Positions 21,814 through 33,711 of a DNA stretch of 64,000 nucleotides are shown piece after piece. The notes below the pieces were generated by a model. That model saw only the letters and a list, made by a program, of their open reading frames with translations. It was not told the origin of the DNA and ran no database searches. This DNA is from Paraphoma chrysanthemicola (taxonomy: Eukaryota; Ascomycota; Dothideomycetes; Pleosporales; Phaeosphaeriaceae): assembly GCA_020744225.1 (NCBI GenBank), contig JAGMWG010000004.1, positions 992,001 to 1,056,000 on the forward strand, given 5' to 3'. Numbering within the stretch: position 1 is the stretch's first letter; each line of letters begins with the position of its first letter. A program made the translations under genes and the position numbers.

Positions 21814-24800
21814 ATGAAGTCAAATTCTTGCATTTGTCTTGGTCGCACGTCAACTGAGATGGAGGCCCCGATTCCAGTACCTCGTGTTGGGGGGCTCGAT
21901 GTGGGGAATACGAGGCCCAGGGGATTGGTACGAAAGAGCTCAAAGCTACAGACACATGTGGAGGTATTACGATGTAGGCTTGGAAAGCCGGCGACAGCAC
22001 CAGAGGCCGATCAAATGTTCGCGCCTTCGAAGAATTGGACACCGATATACTACGCCGTGTACCATCAGCGCGAGGCTGCCCTCACACACTTCATACGGAC
22101 AGGAGGATCACCAGATGATGTGGACGAAACAGGTCTGCCGCCAATATGCATTGCTGTTGCTAGTGGAAACACCGCCATCGTCAAGATCTTGCTGGACGCG
22201 GGGGCGAATGTTGATGCTACAACAAGGGAAGCTGGAGAGACGGCGCTGCACATTGCGATCAAGAACAACCAAACAGACCTGATCGACATCCTACTCGAGT
22301 CTGGACCTGAGCTCGAGGTTCACACCACGGACACCAACGAGACGCCTTTACACTACGCGGCATCAAAGTCTGGATCCTTGGCCACAATAGTCTCTTTGCT
22401 GAAGCTTGGAGCAAAGTACGACACCCTCAACTCGAGAGGTCAAACTCCAGCCGAATCTGCATTACTGGCAAACAATCTTCATGGAGCGGTCGCCATTATC
22501 AACGCCGCACATGGCAAGCGAAACAAATTGGCTAAAGAGAAGGAGATGCTGTTGAAGCATGTGGAGAAGACTAACAATCGGTTCAGCATTGGTAATGAGC
22601 TTATTGCAGATATTTTCTCCGCAGCGTGTGATCCAGACTCTACCATTCTCGTCGAAGCGATAAAGAGGGACGATGCGAGCCTGGTCGAGATGTTCTTGAA
22701 GAAAGGTGCTGATCCAGATCGTCCAACCGCAAAAGGCGACCGGCCGATATTCGTTGCGTTGGACTGCGCCGGTGCAGCGGTAGTGCAGACGTTGATAAAG
22801 CACAACGCTGATGCCACAATCAGAGATGCAAAGGGTCTCACTGTCTTACAAGCTGCATTCGAAGGTCTACTTGCACACGACAAAGAAGGAATCTCGGCCA
22901 TCTTCGACTGTTTGCTCTCCAAGGGCGCCGACCCTGCTGTTACATATGCGGACAGACAGACACTGCTGCACCGCGCAGTGTCCCCGAGCTTTGGCCACGC
23001 GAGAGTTGCGCATTTGTTGTTGGGCTCTGGAGTCAAGATCAATGCGCAAGACAATGATGGCAACACTGCTTTGCATCTTGCCACGCACAGCAAGTCATGT
23101 ATGGAAGTTCTACTCAAGAATGGCGCTGATCTACGGCTTGTCAATCACGATGGCTCTACACCGCTACTATATTCTATCAACCGCGGCAGGAAAGACAAAG
23201 AGCCGGACCTTGAGGCTCTGATCAAAGCATCCGATCTGCGCAAGACTAACACCAAAGAACAGACCGCACTTCACCTTGCTGCGGCTAATGGTCTGGAGAA
23301 GACGATCCGTCTACTACTCAGAGCTCGCGCCGAGACCACTATCGTCGACTCGAACAAGCACACACCGCTTCTACTCGCCGTTCTCAACCATCAATGGCAT
23401 GTGGTACCTCTGCTTACCATTCCACCAAGCATCAACTCCTGGGACGAAGAAGGATTGACTGCTCTCCACCACATCGCTACAAGCACTCCGAAGGCTCCAG
23501 CAATATGGAAAGATATCGCAGCTGCTGCAGTTCCGTTCTGTGAACGTGGTGTGAGCAGAAGTATGCGCGACAGAACGGGAGCCACGCCACTCATATTGGC
23601 AATCAAGAGTTTGCCAGAGGAGGGTTTGCCGGTAATCGACACCTTGCTGATGCAGAAGGCGGACAACAGGATGAGCTGGAATTGTGCGAGTCATGAAGAC
23701 CACAGTGGGCGCGACGCCTTGTACTATGCCGCTACACAACGGAAGCCAAAGTTTGTTGAAGCGTTGTTGAGACATGGGGCAGCCTTCACATTCAAGACTT
23801 GGACGCCCGGAAAATCTCAGCTCAATTTGTCACATGAAGCGGACAAACATATCACAAAACTTCTCGCCCAATACGAATGGTCGCGTCGCGCGGGCGCCTT
23901 GCGACGGCTGTCGGCGGATCCGACATCAGATGCTGCAGAGTCGCCTTTCGCGACCATGTTCCCGACCAAGGACCTCAAGAATATGATTTCCATGGGTCTC
24001 GATCCAAATGTGTTGCCAAAAACCACTCTGGGCTCGTCATTGTTGTGGGCAATCTTGCGACAGATACCCCTGCAGCCCCCTCTTGCACCGAAATATCTGT
24101 TTGACACGGTCAAACTCATCCTCGATTACAGGGCAGATCCAAACGTCGGCACTGCGAGAGGTGCTAGACGTACGCCTTCTCCTCAAGCTTCGTCGCAGGA
24201 TCTACCGTTATCTTTACACACGCTCACATTTCTGTTGGAGGAGTACCCGACTGTAGATGCCGACCTGGTTGTTTTGCTGTTAACAAAGGGCACCAAGCTG
24301 TCCATAGCCTCACCTTTCTACGACGGTAGGTATCCGCTACACTCCGCAGTTAAGGCGAATCGAATCGATCTCGTGGACGAGTTCCTCCTACAGCGCGCGG
24401 ACGTCGGCTGTGTCGATGGAGAAGGCCACACGCCACTGTACATGGCAGCTGAGAAGGGCTTCTGGGAGGTTGTCGATACGCTATTGCGTCGCGGCGCAAA
24501 GGTCGACTTAGAAGACAGTGATGGAAATACTATACTACATGCTGCGGCTACTGGTGGTAGCAAGAGAGTCATCGCTACTCTCTTACGCGCAGGCGCTAAA
24601 GGCAACGTCAAGAACAAGAAGGAGCAGACGCCATTGGGCTGTGTGCCCGCTGGTCTAGATGCCAAAGAGAAGGATAAGATCACTGCAATGCTCAAAGACG
24701 CCGAGGAGAAGGAAAGACGTGACATTGAACGTACTCGCAGAATTGCAGAACAAAATGCTATGCTTGAAGGCAAGATGCGACAACGCCGAGACGAAGAAAT

Positions 24801-25374
24801 GAGAGAAAAGCTGCGACGTGAGAAGGAAGAAAGAGCAAGACTGCAAAAAGCACAAGACGAAGCTAAGAAGCAAGCACCCGTAAAGATAGAGAAGCCCAGG
24901 CAAGTCTCGTCGCCATTGCCCGAAAAGCCAAAGTCGAAGTTTCCCGGCTTCCGCACCGCCTCCCTCCTATCATCTCGCTCGAAACCAGCATCGCCTCCAG
25001 CATCTTCGATCCCCGCCATGCCCAAACTCGAAATTAATATCCGCATCACCACACCGCCTTCATCAAAACAAATCAAACCCACCGTCACTCCTAATACTTC
25101 GTCCTCATCCAAATTCCCAAGCTCTAGTACAGTCGCCATCCCACAACCTACCACCGCGGCATCTACCCTGCCGACTGTTGGAGCGCTAAAGCCTCTTCCT
25201 ACGCCCCGAATCGACAGCGGCTTCGGCCAGAAGCGTCCAAGTGATACAGAAAAGCCATTGCCTGTGCTAGATCGCAATAAAGTCGTGCTCGACGGCAAAA
25301 ATGAGAAGAGGAACAGCAGTGCGGCGGAGTTGGCAGACTGGCTGGCGTTGAGTAAGATGATGGATAATTTGTAG
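21814..25374 (+). CDS. Large ankyrin-repeat protein with C-terminal coiled coil
   Basis: A single frame of 1186 codons. Ankyrin repeats run from about residue 70 to 300 (for example LPPICIAVASGNTAIVKILL, ETALHIAIKNNQTDLIDILL), continue with degenerate units to about 640, and return at about 835-945 (YPLHSAVKANRIDLVDEFLL, HTPLYMAAEKGFWEVVDTLL). A strongly charged coiled coil rich in Glu, Arg and Lys follows (about 950-1020), then a Ser/Pro-rich, probably disordered tail. Ankyrin arrays bind other proteins. The lack of HET, NACHT or other effector domains suggests a scaffold, but the partner is unknown. The first ~60 residues are low quality as protein, so the true start may be a later Met (Met16 or Met68) or an unseen upstream exon. 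Confidence 0.8.
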   Translation: MKSNSCICLGRTSTEMEAPIPVPRVGGLDVGNTRPRGLVRKSSKLQTHVEVLRCRLGKPATAPEADQMFAPSKNWTPIYYAVYHQREAALTHFIRTGGSPDDVDETGLPPICIAVASGNTAIVKILLDAGANVDATTREAGETALHIAIKNNQTDLIDILLESGPELEVHTTDTNETPLHYAASKSGSLATIVSLLKLGAKYDTLNSRGQTPAESALLANNLHGAVAIINAAHGKRNKLAKEKEMLLKHVEKTNNRFSIGNELIADIFSAACDPDSTILVEAIKRDDASLVEMFLKKGADPDRPTAKGDRPIFVALDCAGAAVVQTLIKHNADATIRDAKGLTVLQAAFEGLLAHDKEGISAIFDCLLSKGADPAVTYADRQTLLHRAVSPSFGHARVAHLLLGSGVKINAQDNDGNTALHLATHSKSCMEVLLKNGADLRLVNHDGSTPLLYSINRGRKDKEPDLEALIKASDLRKTNTKEQTALHLAAANGLEKTIRLLLRARAETTIVDSNKHTPLLLAVLNHQWHVVPLLTIPPSINSWDEEGLTALHHIATSTPKAPAIWKDIAAAAVPFCERGVSRSMRDRTGATPLILAIKSLPEEGLPVIDTLLMQKADNRMSWNCASHEDHSGRDALYYAATQRKPKFVEALLRHGAAFTFKTWTPGKSQLNLSHEADKHITKLLAQYEWSRRAGALRRLSADPTSDAAESPFATMFPTKDLKNMISMGLDPNVLPKTTLGSSLLWAILRQIPLQPPLAPKYLFDTVKLILDYRADPNVGTARGARRTPSPQASSQDLPLSLHTLTFLLEEYPTVDADLVVLLLTKGTKLSIASPFYDGRYPLHSAVKANRIDLVDEFLLQRADVGCVDGEGHTPLYMAAEKGFWEVVDTLLRRGAKVDLEDSDGNTILHAAATGGSKRVIATLLRAGAKGNVKNKKEQTPLGCVPAGLDAKEKDKITAMLKDAEEKERRDIERTRRIAEQNAMLEGKMRQRRDEEMREKLRREKEERARLQKAQDEAKKQAPVKIEKPRQVSSPLPEKPKSKFPGFRTASLLSSRSKPASPPASSIPAMPKLEINIRITTPPSSKQIKPTVTPNTSSSSKFPSSSTVAIPQPTTAASTLPTVGALKPLPTPRIDSGFGQKRPSDTEKPLPVLDRNKVVLDGKNEKRNSSAAELADWLALSKMMDNL

Positions 25375-25868
25375 TGTCCTGCCTCTCCCACCACTCCCAT
25401 TTGGCCTACGGTGGGTAGGATATTGCCACACTTGAAGTGTGCTACACTTGCTGTTGCATATACATTCCCTTTGTTTGATTTGCATTGGCATCTACATTCG
25501 CGTAAGCATAGGCATACACAGCAAGCGTTGTATTTGGAATGGTGGTCTCTTCTGAGCGTTGCTCTTGCTGTTTAGAGAGTGCATACTATTCTTCTCCCTT
25601 CATTTGGAATTTTGGTGCTTGGGAGCCTGGTTGTACACGATTCCAGGACGTACATGATACCCTTACGATGAGATAGATACATAGTAAAACATAATGTCGA
25701 TTTTTGAAGCTGGCCGTTATTCGTTTTGGGATCAGAAGTGCAATTAATTAGCGATTTCGAACGGCCCCTTCTTTGGTAGGCATGATCTAGTCGTTCCGAT
25801 GGCTGCATTGACCTCTTTGAGCTGTATCCTAGAAAGGTGCCGCTAACCTTGCCTTTGATGCCAATCGA
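25375..25868. other. Intergenic between ankyrin and HET genes
   Basis: No coding region recognised. It holds the ankyrin gene 3' UTR and the HET-gene promoter. Confidence 0.4.
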
Positions 25869-28574
25869 ATGGAGATAATGTCTTGCAACAGAATGGGGCG
25901 CGGGGCGACTTTTGTCGAAGTTCGTATTCTCGGGTTGGGCATTTCAGCCGCACCTTGGCATGGCCTCCACTTCAAGGATCTCGAGCAGCTCTGGAGTGAA
26001 CATCGTACATGCGCGCGTCGTCGTTCAAAGAGAAGACCTGGCGGGTTCGACCGTGATTCCCAGCCCTTTAGCATGTATCCCGAGAGTGCCTCGTCGCCTG
26101 AAAGTATGGATCCTCATGTGCCTCGCAGTCATCTGTTTCTGGAGCCAGCGTCTGATGAACATGTGGGGAGTTCGGAAGCAGGTCAAGAGGCTACACTCTC
26201 ATCTCAATACTCAAACAACATCCCACGATATGTCATCCAAACGCGCGAGTGGATCGAAGCTTGTAACGAAGAACACGGATCTGGTTGTGTCCTGGAACCG
26301 ATGTTGCAGCGACCACCAGCCGATGTGCCCCGCTGGCTCATCGATACACAGCAGCAATGCATCGTTCCTGGTGTTTCGGCAAACCAGTATCTAGCGCTCA
26401 GCTATGTATGGCCCGAGACACGAGGTTCTGTCGATTCCAATGGTCTGCCACCACGCACCCTGCTGCTCGACAATGAAAGCATCGCTGACTTCCAACAACC
26501 GGGCTTTCTTGCAAAGGAAGACATTGTGGACCGTATTCCAGCAGTCATCAATCATGCTATGGGCCTTACTCTCGCACTGGGTGAACGTTATCTCTGGGTT
26601 GACCGACTATGTATTGTCCAGAATGATGTGGGCGATGGCGGCACGCTCAGCCAAGTCGCGAAAATGGACAAGATTTATGCCGGTGCATACTTGACCATCA
26701 TAGCTGCCGCAACGGACAAGATGTACGAGAGAGAAATCACTGCCGAATGGCCGACTTTCGAAAGCAAGCGGCGTATGCGGAGTATCTTCACTGAGCGTGG
26801 TACTGCGGACTACGCTTCTGGGAAGAGCACCACGTCCCTGCTGCATGTTGAAGACATGTCAGCATTGAGTGAAAAAGAGATCGTCAACATTATGAGTGCA
26901 CGATATGGAAGTCTCTCGAGGTCGAGGTGGGCTACACGAGGGTGGACCTATCAAGAGCAAATTTTGTGCAAGCGTGCAGTGGTATTAGTCGATTGGGGCT
27001 TTTTTTGGGACTGCCAATGCAGTATATGGGATGGCGTGGATCTGGTCCCTGGCCAGGATTTCGATGGCGTCCGGCTCCGTGCAGATATGGGGCAGCGATT
27101 CGCAACAAGATGGTGGCCAGATTTCGGCTTCTATCTCGATCTGATATGTCCGTATAATGGTAGGGAGTTCAGTTATCCACAAGATACCCTGCTTGGAATC
27201 TCTGGCGTACTAAATGCACTTGGAAATTCTTTTCCCGGTGGGTTCATTCATGGCCTGCCACGGCTGTTCCTGGACCATACTCTATTGTGGCAACCCTTCG
27301 GAACGGCGGAACGGCGACTGGGCCGGAGGGAAGATGAGGAGATCCGTACAAGCCTACCATCATGGTCATGGGCTGGCTGGCAATGTTATGTTGATCCATG
27401 GAGTCTTCGTTCCGGACTATCCTATAGTAATGACAAAGAAAGTCGATGGCGATGTCGCAGCTGGCGAACGCGCAATCTTGTTCAATGGAACATTGCGATA
27501 GGCGCCGAGCGATCGGAGCCCATTCTAGAGCCTCTTGAGCTCGACAAACTCGTGGGCCTGGGATATACTCATCAAGATGATATGAATCTAACCGACTGGG
27601 TCGTTGTTGAGAGGGATAGTAGACAAAGTCAGTCCAATGATACCTACTGGTACAACAAAAGGGAGTCATGGACCTACTTTCGGCACCCAATCCCCATATC
27701 AGGTAGTTGTGTGAATCGAAACTTGCTAGCAGCGCAAGCATATCTAACATGCTCCACGACCACGGCTACATATCTACCGGTGACAGTACTCCACAAGAAA
27801 GGACAGAATTCTTGGTGTTCATTTGGGCCGCCCAAGATATCCGTCTTCGAGGACAGGATATTCAGCAGCGGACCTCGAAATGACAAAGTATGCTCGGTTC
27901 TGGTATTGCAACGGCCGAACGGAGGCTTTGGCGGACTGTTGCGAATGATGGTGAACGATATAATCGATGAATATGCATCTATTGAGCTGATTGCAATATC
28001 GAAAGGGAGTGCAACCGCTCGCGATATGCGGCAGTCCTTTGAGTGGCGAATCTATGAGACAGCACAAGATGCGTACAACCAAGAGAACATTGGCAAAACG
28101 TTCAAGTACGAACCAAAATGGATCAATGATCAAAGCAAACGTGCCCTGCTATTTACGACTGCGATGGCATTCAATGATGATACGGACTCTTCTGGAAGTC
28201 ATGATGCAGCGCTGGAGCAGTCCTTGACTGGCGTGCAGGAACGCGCTGATGAAATTCTGGCCAAGATGACAGCAGAGTCTTGGGAATCTGGGGCAAGCGA
28301 ATGGGATCTTCTGCACAGTTGGTACCGGGCTAGACTGGAATTGTTTGGTGCGATCCCTAAGGTTGCCGGTGACTTGGTCGATGGTTTCGATAGGGTACCA
28401 GCTTCAGCAAAAGCAAGACCGAGTGAGGTCGATGAGAAAATACTTTGCGAGTTCTACAACGTCCTCTGGATCGAACGGCGAGATGGGATGGCATATAGAC
28501 GCGCTTGCGGATGGGTGCCAAAGCATGTATGGGAGGCCAATGCAACGGGGCCCATTGAAGTGAAGTTGGGATGA
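25869..28574 (+). CDS. HET-domain protein (heterokaryon incompatibility family)
   Basis: An intronless frame of 901 codons. The HET domain spans about residues 172-365: YLALSYVW at 174, then LWVDRLCIVQND, then the YAGAYLTIIAA motif and RGWTYQEQ at about 357. These match the conserved HET blocks in order. HET domains (a TIR-related fold) trigger cell death in fungal non-self recognition after fusion. The remaining ~530 residues have no repeat or NACHT domain that I can see and end in a compact region with conserved-looking Trp and Tyr. The first ~60 residues look irregular, so initiation may be at Met69 (MYPESASS) or Met80. The gene opens a run of NLR/HET-type genes. Confidence 0.85.
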   Translation: MEIMSCNRMGRGATFVEVRILGLGISAAPWHGLHFKDLEQLWSEHRTCARRRSKRRPGGFDRDSQPFSMYPESASSPESMDPHVPRSHLFLEPASDEHVGSSEAGQEATLSSQYSNNIPRYVIQTREWIEACNEEHGSGCVLEPMLQRPPADVPRWLIDTQQQCIVPGVSANQYLALSYVWPETRGSVDSNGLPPRTLLLDNESIADFQQPGFLAKEDIVDRIPAVINHAMGLTLALGERYLWVDRLCIVQNDVGDGGTLSQVAKMDKIYAGAYLTIIAAATDKMYEREITAEWPTFESKRRMRSIFTERGTADYASGKSTTSLLHVEDMSALSEKEIVNIMSARYGSLSRSRWATRGWTYQEQILCKRAVVLVDWGFFWDCQCSIWDGVDLVPGQDFDGVRLRADMGQRFATRWWPDFGFYLDLICPYNGREFSYPQDTLLGISGVLNALGNSFPGGFIHGLPRLFLDHTLLWQPFGTAERRLGRREDEEIRTSLPSWSWAGWQCYVDPWSLRSGLSYSNDKESRWRCRSWRTRNLVQWNIAIGAERSEPILEPLELDKLVGLGYTHQDDMNLTDWVVVERDSRQSQSNDTYWYNKRESWTYFRHPIPISGSCVNRNLLAAQAYLTCSTTTATYLPVTVLHKKGQNSWCSFGPPKISVFEDRIFSSGPRNDKVCSVLVLQRPNGGFGGLLRMMVNDIIDEYASIELIAISKGSATARDMRQSFEWRIYETAQDAYNQENIGKTFKYEPKWINDQSKRALLFTTAMAFNDDTDSSGSHDAALEQSLTGVQERADEILAKMTAESWESGASEWDLLHSWYRARLELFGAIPKVAGDLVDGFDRVPASAKARPSEVDEKILCEFYNVLWIERRDGMAYRRACGWVPKHVWEANATGPIEVKLG

Positions 28575-29474
28575 TGATTGGAGGCACGTGCATCTGATCA
28601 CAAGGCGGCATTGTTGTTAAACCTGGACCATATACGCTACCCATTCAAACCACATAGTCTGTTGTATTTCGAGCGCTTGAATTTGGCTGGACTAGCCGAA
28701 AACGAACTGCCATCTATACATAGTACGAGCCTCCCCTGGCAGAAGTAACCATCGCATACTATACAAACTTGTTTTCGTACTATTGTGGGCGCAGCCATTG
28801 TACTTGCCAAGATCTTCCTCGGGGCAACACGTAGCTAAATCACCGGTGGAAATACTCCCTTGAGCTATGCTTTCATCGTTTAATTGCGAAACTCATATCT
28901 CACACCACAATTCAACTTAGCATCTTGAATCCTGTTATTGTGGCTTCAGTGACACACCCATTTACGTCATTGGTAGCAGTGTCCGCGTCTGCGCGTTTCA
29001 TAAATCACATGGGGGCTACGCCTCGACCGGGGCTCACTCGCTCCCAGCTGGGCTGTGTGGGAACAATGCCGGAATGGACTTCAGAGATTGCACCATACCC
29101 GGAAGTGCAGCGAAAGCTGCTGGCAAGAATTTGTAGGTCCGATTCCGTAAGTCAACTCTGTTGCAAGATCGCGGTCATACTGATCGGTTCTCAGGCTCCA
29201 ACCATCCAACCAAAACATGGAGGTGAAGGCATGATGCTAAGCTCTAATACTGTGGGTACCTTCCTGATCTGTACGGGTCTTGGAGTCTGTGGCTTATAAT
29301 CCACCCTTTGATTGGGTCTGAGATGTGGCTGTGCACGCACTCCTGCGGCACGGTTTGCGGACCCCAACTGGCCGCTGCCTAGAGTGCCTCGAGGCCATCA
29401 CCCTATACAAATAACAGTGTCTCAGGCAAGAGGGAAAGCTGCACATTCGCATCTCTTTTATCCATCAGACCAAG
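28575..29474. other. Intergenic, no supported gene
   Basis: A 124-codon frame at 28925-29299 has no recognisable domain and is not accepted. The last ~70 bp are the leader of the next gene. Confidence 0.4.
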
Positions 29475-32349
29475 ATGGCCGGCAAGAAATATCGTGTTCT
29501 CAAAGCTGAGACCAAAAGGCAGCGCATCTTTTTCAATAGCCAAAAGTTTAGCTCGCGGTTTTCAAATCTGGTGCCGGAACAACACCGAGAGAAATTTCTC
29601 ACCATCCAAGAATTGGGTCGCACGCTGTATGATACCTACTCTTTTGTCCCTGGGTGTGAGACTCTAGATCGACCTTGGCAATACGAAAATGCGCGAAAAG
29701 CGTCAAGATTAGTTCGAGACGCAATAAGATGCCGAGAAGCGAATAAGAATGAAGGTGGGTGGCGGTACGAGCTCGAGCCCAAGGTTTTCGAGAGATTCGA
29801 GATCGAGGTAACGTGGTCAGTGTCTGCTGAATTGAGTGTTCACCCACCGAGTTTAACGCTGATGCTTTACAGTAAGACCTGCCGCAAAAGGTTATGGAGA
29901 TCCGAAATCGAAGTCAAGCACAATTTTGCAAATAGGAAGCTCCCGTCTCTGCAGGAGCGACAAGCCCGGCGACAGCCCTGCACATGTAATCCCTTAACTC
30001 GTACAAATGACCAGTACGTTCTAATCTCCAATCCTGTTCCCTCACGTTGTCCCGTGCTGACCAGTCACAAGTCTAGATCCAGGCACCAGCGAGATATTTT
30101 CCAACCGAATCGAAGAATTCGCCGTCGAAGATGACTCGAAACTTTTCGACAAAAAACCAGATCGCACATACGGCCTCCAGGAAACCAAAAACTTGGGGTC
30201 ACACCTTCGTAAAGACTACCCTCATCCAACATCGCGTCTAGGTAGACAGAAACTGGTCTCAGAAATTATTCGGACGAGCACGAATCCCGACAATGGCGGT
30301 GTGCCCTTGCATTTTCCGTTCCTCATTCATGAGGCCAAGAGCGAGAAGAGTGCAAACAATTTTGAAGAAATAGAGATACAGACGGCACTGCCAATCAAGC
30401 GCGCGCTGAATATCCAGCAGCAGCTCAAAGAAACGCGTGGCAACTCAGTGGATGTTCCATGCGGACCTTTGGTATGGTTCACAGCTAATCGGGGAGAGAC
30501 GTGGCGCGTCTACGCAGGGACGGTCTATGAGGAAGATGGCCGTATAAATTACGTGAGTGAGACGTGCAACGAAACGTTGATTTCTTCGATGCTAATGTGT
30601 CCATAGGGTGTTTCTCATCTTTGGGAAGGAAGTATAAACAACCATGACGAAGCTCTTCAGCTTATCCTCATCATTGACTTTATCGTTGATTGGGCGCGAG
30701 ATGTCTATCGACCCAGCATTCTCTTGCAGCTGAAAGCACTAGGTACTGCCGATACGAGCCGTACACTGTCATTCTCCCTTGACACTGACATACATTCGCT
30801 TCGCTGCAACGTCCACCCTTGGATCGAGGGCCAAGGTTCTGGACTTACCCGAATTGAAGAGCCCGAATTAATCGAGATCTCGCGACATAACTTCGGCGAA
30901 TCTGTCGACAACCACTGGAAGCAAATTCAGATGCCTATGGGAATTGTACACAGTGCCAGAAACATCGAATCTCGTTTCAGAGCACTGTACATATCGCGTG
31001 ACAATCTTGGAACACTCTTACAAAGCTTCGACGAACCAGCCGATGAGGTTGAGTTCATCCGGAGTCTGTTATCAATCGCACCCGTACATTTGGACGCCCA
31101 AGATGTGGTAGATTCAATTGAGGATATTTGGACGGGCAACCTGAGGACTACCCATCCAAGACCCGCAGGAAGCGAACAGAAAGCAGTCTATGTCCAGCTT
31201 CGACTCTCTTACTTCACCGATTCTTCGTGGGGACTAGTCAGGGAGCTAACGTTGCTCGCGATACAGGAGGACGTGGTCGAAAACCTGCGTGAGATTTCGG
31301 GATGGTCGGAACGATACCCTCCGCATCAACCTATGTGTTACTGGCCCACAAACCAGTTTCTCGGAGCATTGCAAACTGTGCTGCGCTCAAATTTCCAAGA
31401 TGACTTCAAAGACTGCCTCCAGCGACGGACGTTTGCTTTGACCGATTGGAACGAACCGCCGGGATTTGGGTCACATCATCCCAAGAACCATTCAGTTCTG
31501 AGTCCAGATGAGGGCAAGAACAGTCCATCGTCTAGAGCTTATCGAATCGTGCATGCGATCTACGAAATGCACCGTGTAGGTCGCCGCACGCCATCTGAGC
31601 CTTTTCTTCGAGGTTCTTCCCACAACCATCTCCATTCTCGCACCAGCGTATCCAATTCCAGCGAAGATTTTCTGAGCACGAAAACAGGATGGGAGATGAG
31701 TCTTCTCTATTCTCCAGTTCCTGATGGCACCAATCTCGGCGACGCAAACAAACAAACGCTCTGTTTGTACCTCTTTCCCGGGAGCAACCGGACGAGTAAC
31801 GAACAAGAACCGACCAGCCAAGAAATTGCCAGCGGCTTGATTGAATTCTTGTTCCATCGTCGTGTCGTCAAATGCTGCCGAGGAAGCAAGTCTCCTCCAC
31901 CAGATTCGCTGTGGAAGGACAACGACCTGAAACATTGGTTTGGGCTGGACACGGGCTCACCCAGCCTAGGCATCCAGCACGAGGATTTGATCATCACTAT
32001 CATTAACTGGATTCGGCACTTATCGCCAAACGTCGATCGTCTCCCGAGTCCGCAAGCTTACATGGCAGAATATGAACTCGTGCCCGAAGCCCGGTCTGAG
32101 ATTGAAACATGGCTGCACTCTCTATACGCTGAGATTGGCCCGGAAACTTCGACCATTGACATGAGCATGCGTGATACAGTGCTCACGGGCATAGCAAAGC
32201 GACCGGCGGCAGCGTATAATAGTCCGCTCCTGTTCGTCCAACAGCTGCGCGATCGCATAAACCGACTGCACGCACAAGTGATGGATATGGACGTAGCTAC
32301 ACCCGCTTCTTCTGCTCCGTTACGGTCGGAGAGCACATTGGAAGAGTGA
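29475..32349 (+). CDS. Fungal-specific protein with CxxC motif and possible PD-(D/E)XK nuclease-like core
   Basis: Four exons: 29475-29815, 29873-30013, 30072-30552 and 30607-32349, giving 901 residues. Introns are 57, 58 and 54 bp. The first is a multiple of three, so the frame stays open across it, but splicing makes Cys114-Lys-Thr-Cys117 followed by RKRLWRSEIEV, and a further Cys pair (PCTC) lies ~40 residues on; this looks like a small zinc-binding site. Residues around 240-270 read LHFPFLIHEAKSEK followed by IEIQTALPIKRAL. The Glu248-x-Lys250 after a hydrophobic strand, plus the following Gln, resembles the core of PD-(D/E)XK nuclease-like folds known in several fungal families; this is inference. 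The last exon is mostly helical with a charged C terminus. Function is unknown. Confidence 0.7.
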
Positions 32350-33711
32350 GTTTACGGATATGTTTGTGCTGATGGACGCGGTTCTAGAGTTTCTCGAAGT
32401 ATTTTACACAGCAACGATGCTCATATTTATATTTCATATGATGAAGTAGGTAACGTTTTTGGTGACTGCGCAAATCTATTCGCTCGACTTCTCAATACGT
32501 ATGAAGCATCATGAATGGCTCCACAGCGTGGTCGGTATAGGTTTGCGAGGCTTTATCGTTCTGTGATAGTAAACGTTCCTTTTGATAAACTTCCATCATG
32601 TCTTATATCATTGTCATCCTATCCTGCATCTTTTTTGTAAGGTGGCAAGGACTGGTGCATGCTCGTACATGTTATATTGCGGATACCTTCGCCACGAAAT
32701 CATATTACCTTGTCTGTACAACTCAAGAGTGTAGAACTTGGAGCTTTTGCATGCTGTTCAGGAGATGAGGCTCACTGGTAGTGCTCATAGCAATACTCGC
32801 GAGATACTCAAGGCTGTTGGGATCCTATCAAAAAGGAATGGGGTAAACATAGCGGGGTTGCGTCGCACTTTATGATATCGTAGGCAAAGGAATTCTAATT
32901 ATAATATATCTGATTGTGCACATTTACAACGTCAGTCACAAAGCGACCTAGCTGCGCTGACAACTAAGCAGTAGAGTGTACAAGGCAGCATAAAGATACC
33001 CTGTCGTACGGAGGTAATTAACAATATTGCGGCTAAGACTTGCTTAGGCCAGCACTCTTAGGCTGTCAGAACAGTGCCGCCACATTGCGATTCAAGAGAC
33101 TGATAATAAGTATCCTGTCCGCTAGACCTCGAGATTTTTTCGAATGCTTTCTTCACCTTTTTCAAGTAAATTCGTGTTTTTAGAGCAACGAAGAGCGTAC
33201 AAAGAGGCCAAATTTTGATGTTCTTCGACTTTGGTGGCGTATTGGCGCGCGACCTGCTGTTGTTGAACTCCTTGCTGCCCTCCTCCGATCCCCACTTGCT
33301 CGCTTACCGGCAACGTGTGTCTCGCTGGCACACACACTGCAGGATTGCAGATAACGAACTTGTGAGTACCCCGTTCTTTCTTGGAGGTAGATAGCGCAAG
33401 TCGCTCCAGCATACCCAATTCAAGCTGAAACGGACGCTATAGCTAATTAGTGCTTGATTTAATTTTCCGGCCTTGCCTCGTTGCCTGAAGACTCTTGGCA
33501 ACTGTGCTGCTCTTCTATATGCACCCAATCCCTAGCCTCGTGTCTTTCAGCTTATTACTTGCCCCCTTCCCCCTTCCCCACCTCCATCTCGTTTCCGTCT
33601 GACACCTCTTAGCTCCAGATACTGACGTCTGGAACAACTCCCGCAACCCGTACAATAAAGGTACTCCTTATTGATCGTCTATTTTGTCTCAATGCGCAAC
33701 ACTTCTAGATA
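32350..33711. other. Intergenic, no supported gene
   Basis: 1.36 kb of moderately AT-rich sequence with no accepted ORF. The 3' 200 bp (CT-rich, about 33540-33640) look like the promoter and leader of the NLR gene. Confidence 0.45.

Noticed and set aside
24318..25400. 360-codon minus-strand frame
   Set aside because: Antisense of the ankyrin gene coiled coil and tail.
28925..29299. 124-codon plus-strand frame between the HET and PD-(D/E)XK-like genes
   Set aside because: No recognisable domain and no splice-linked exons.
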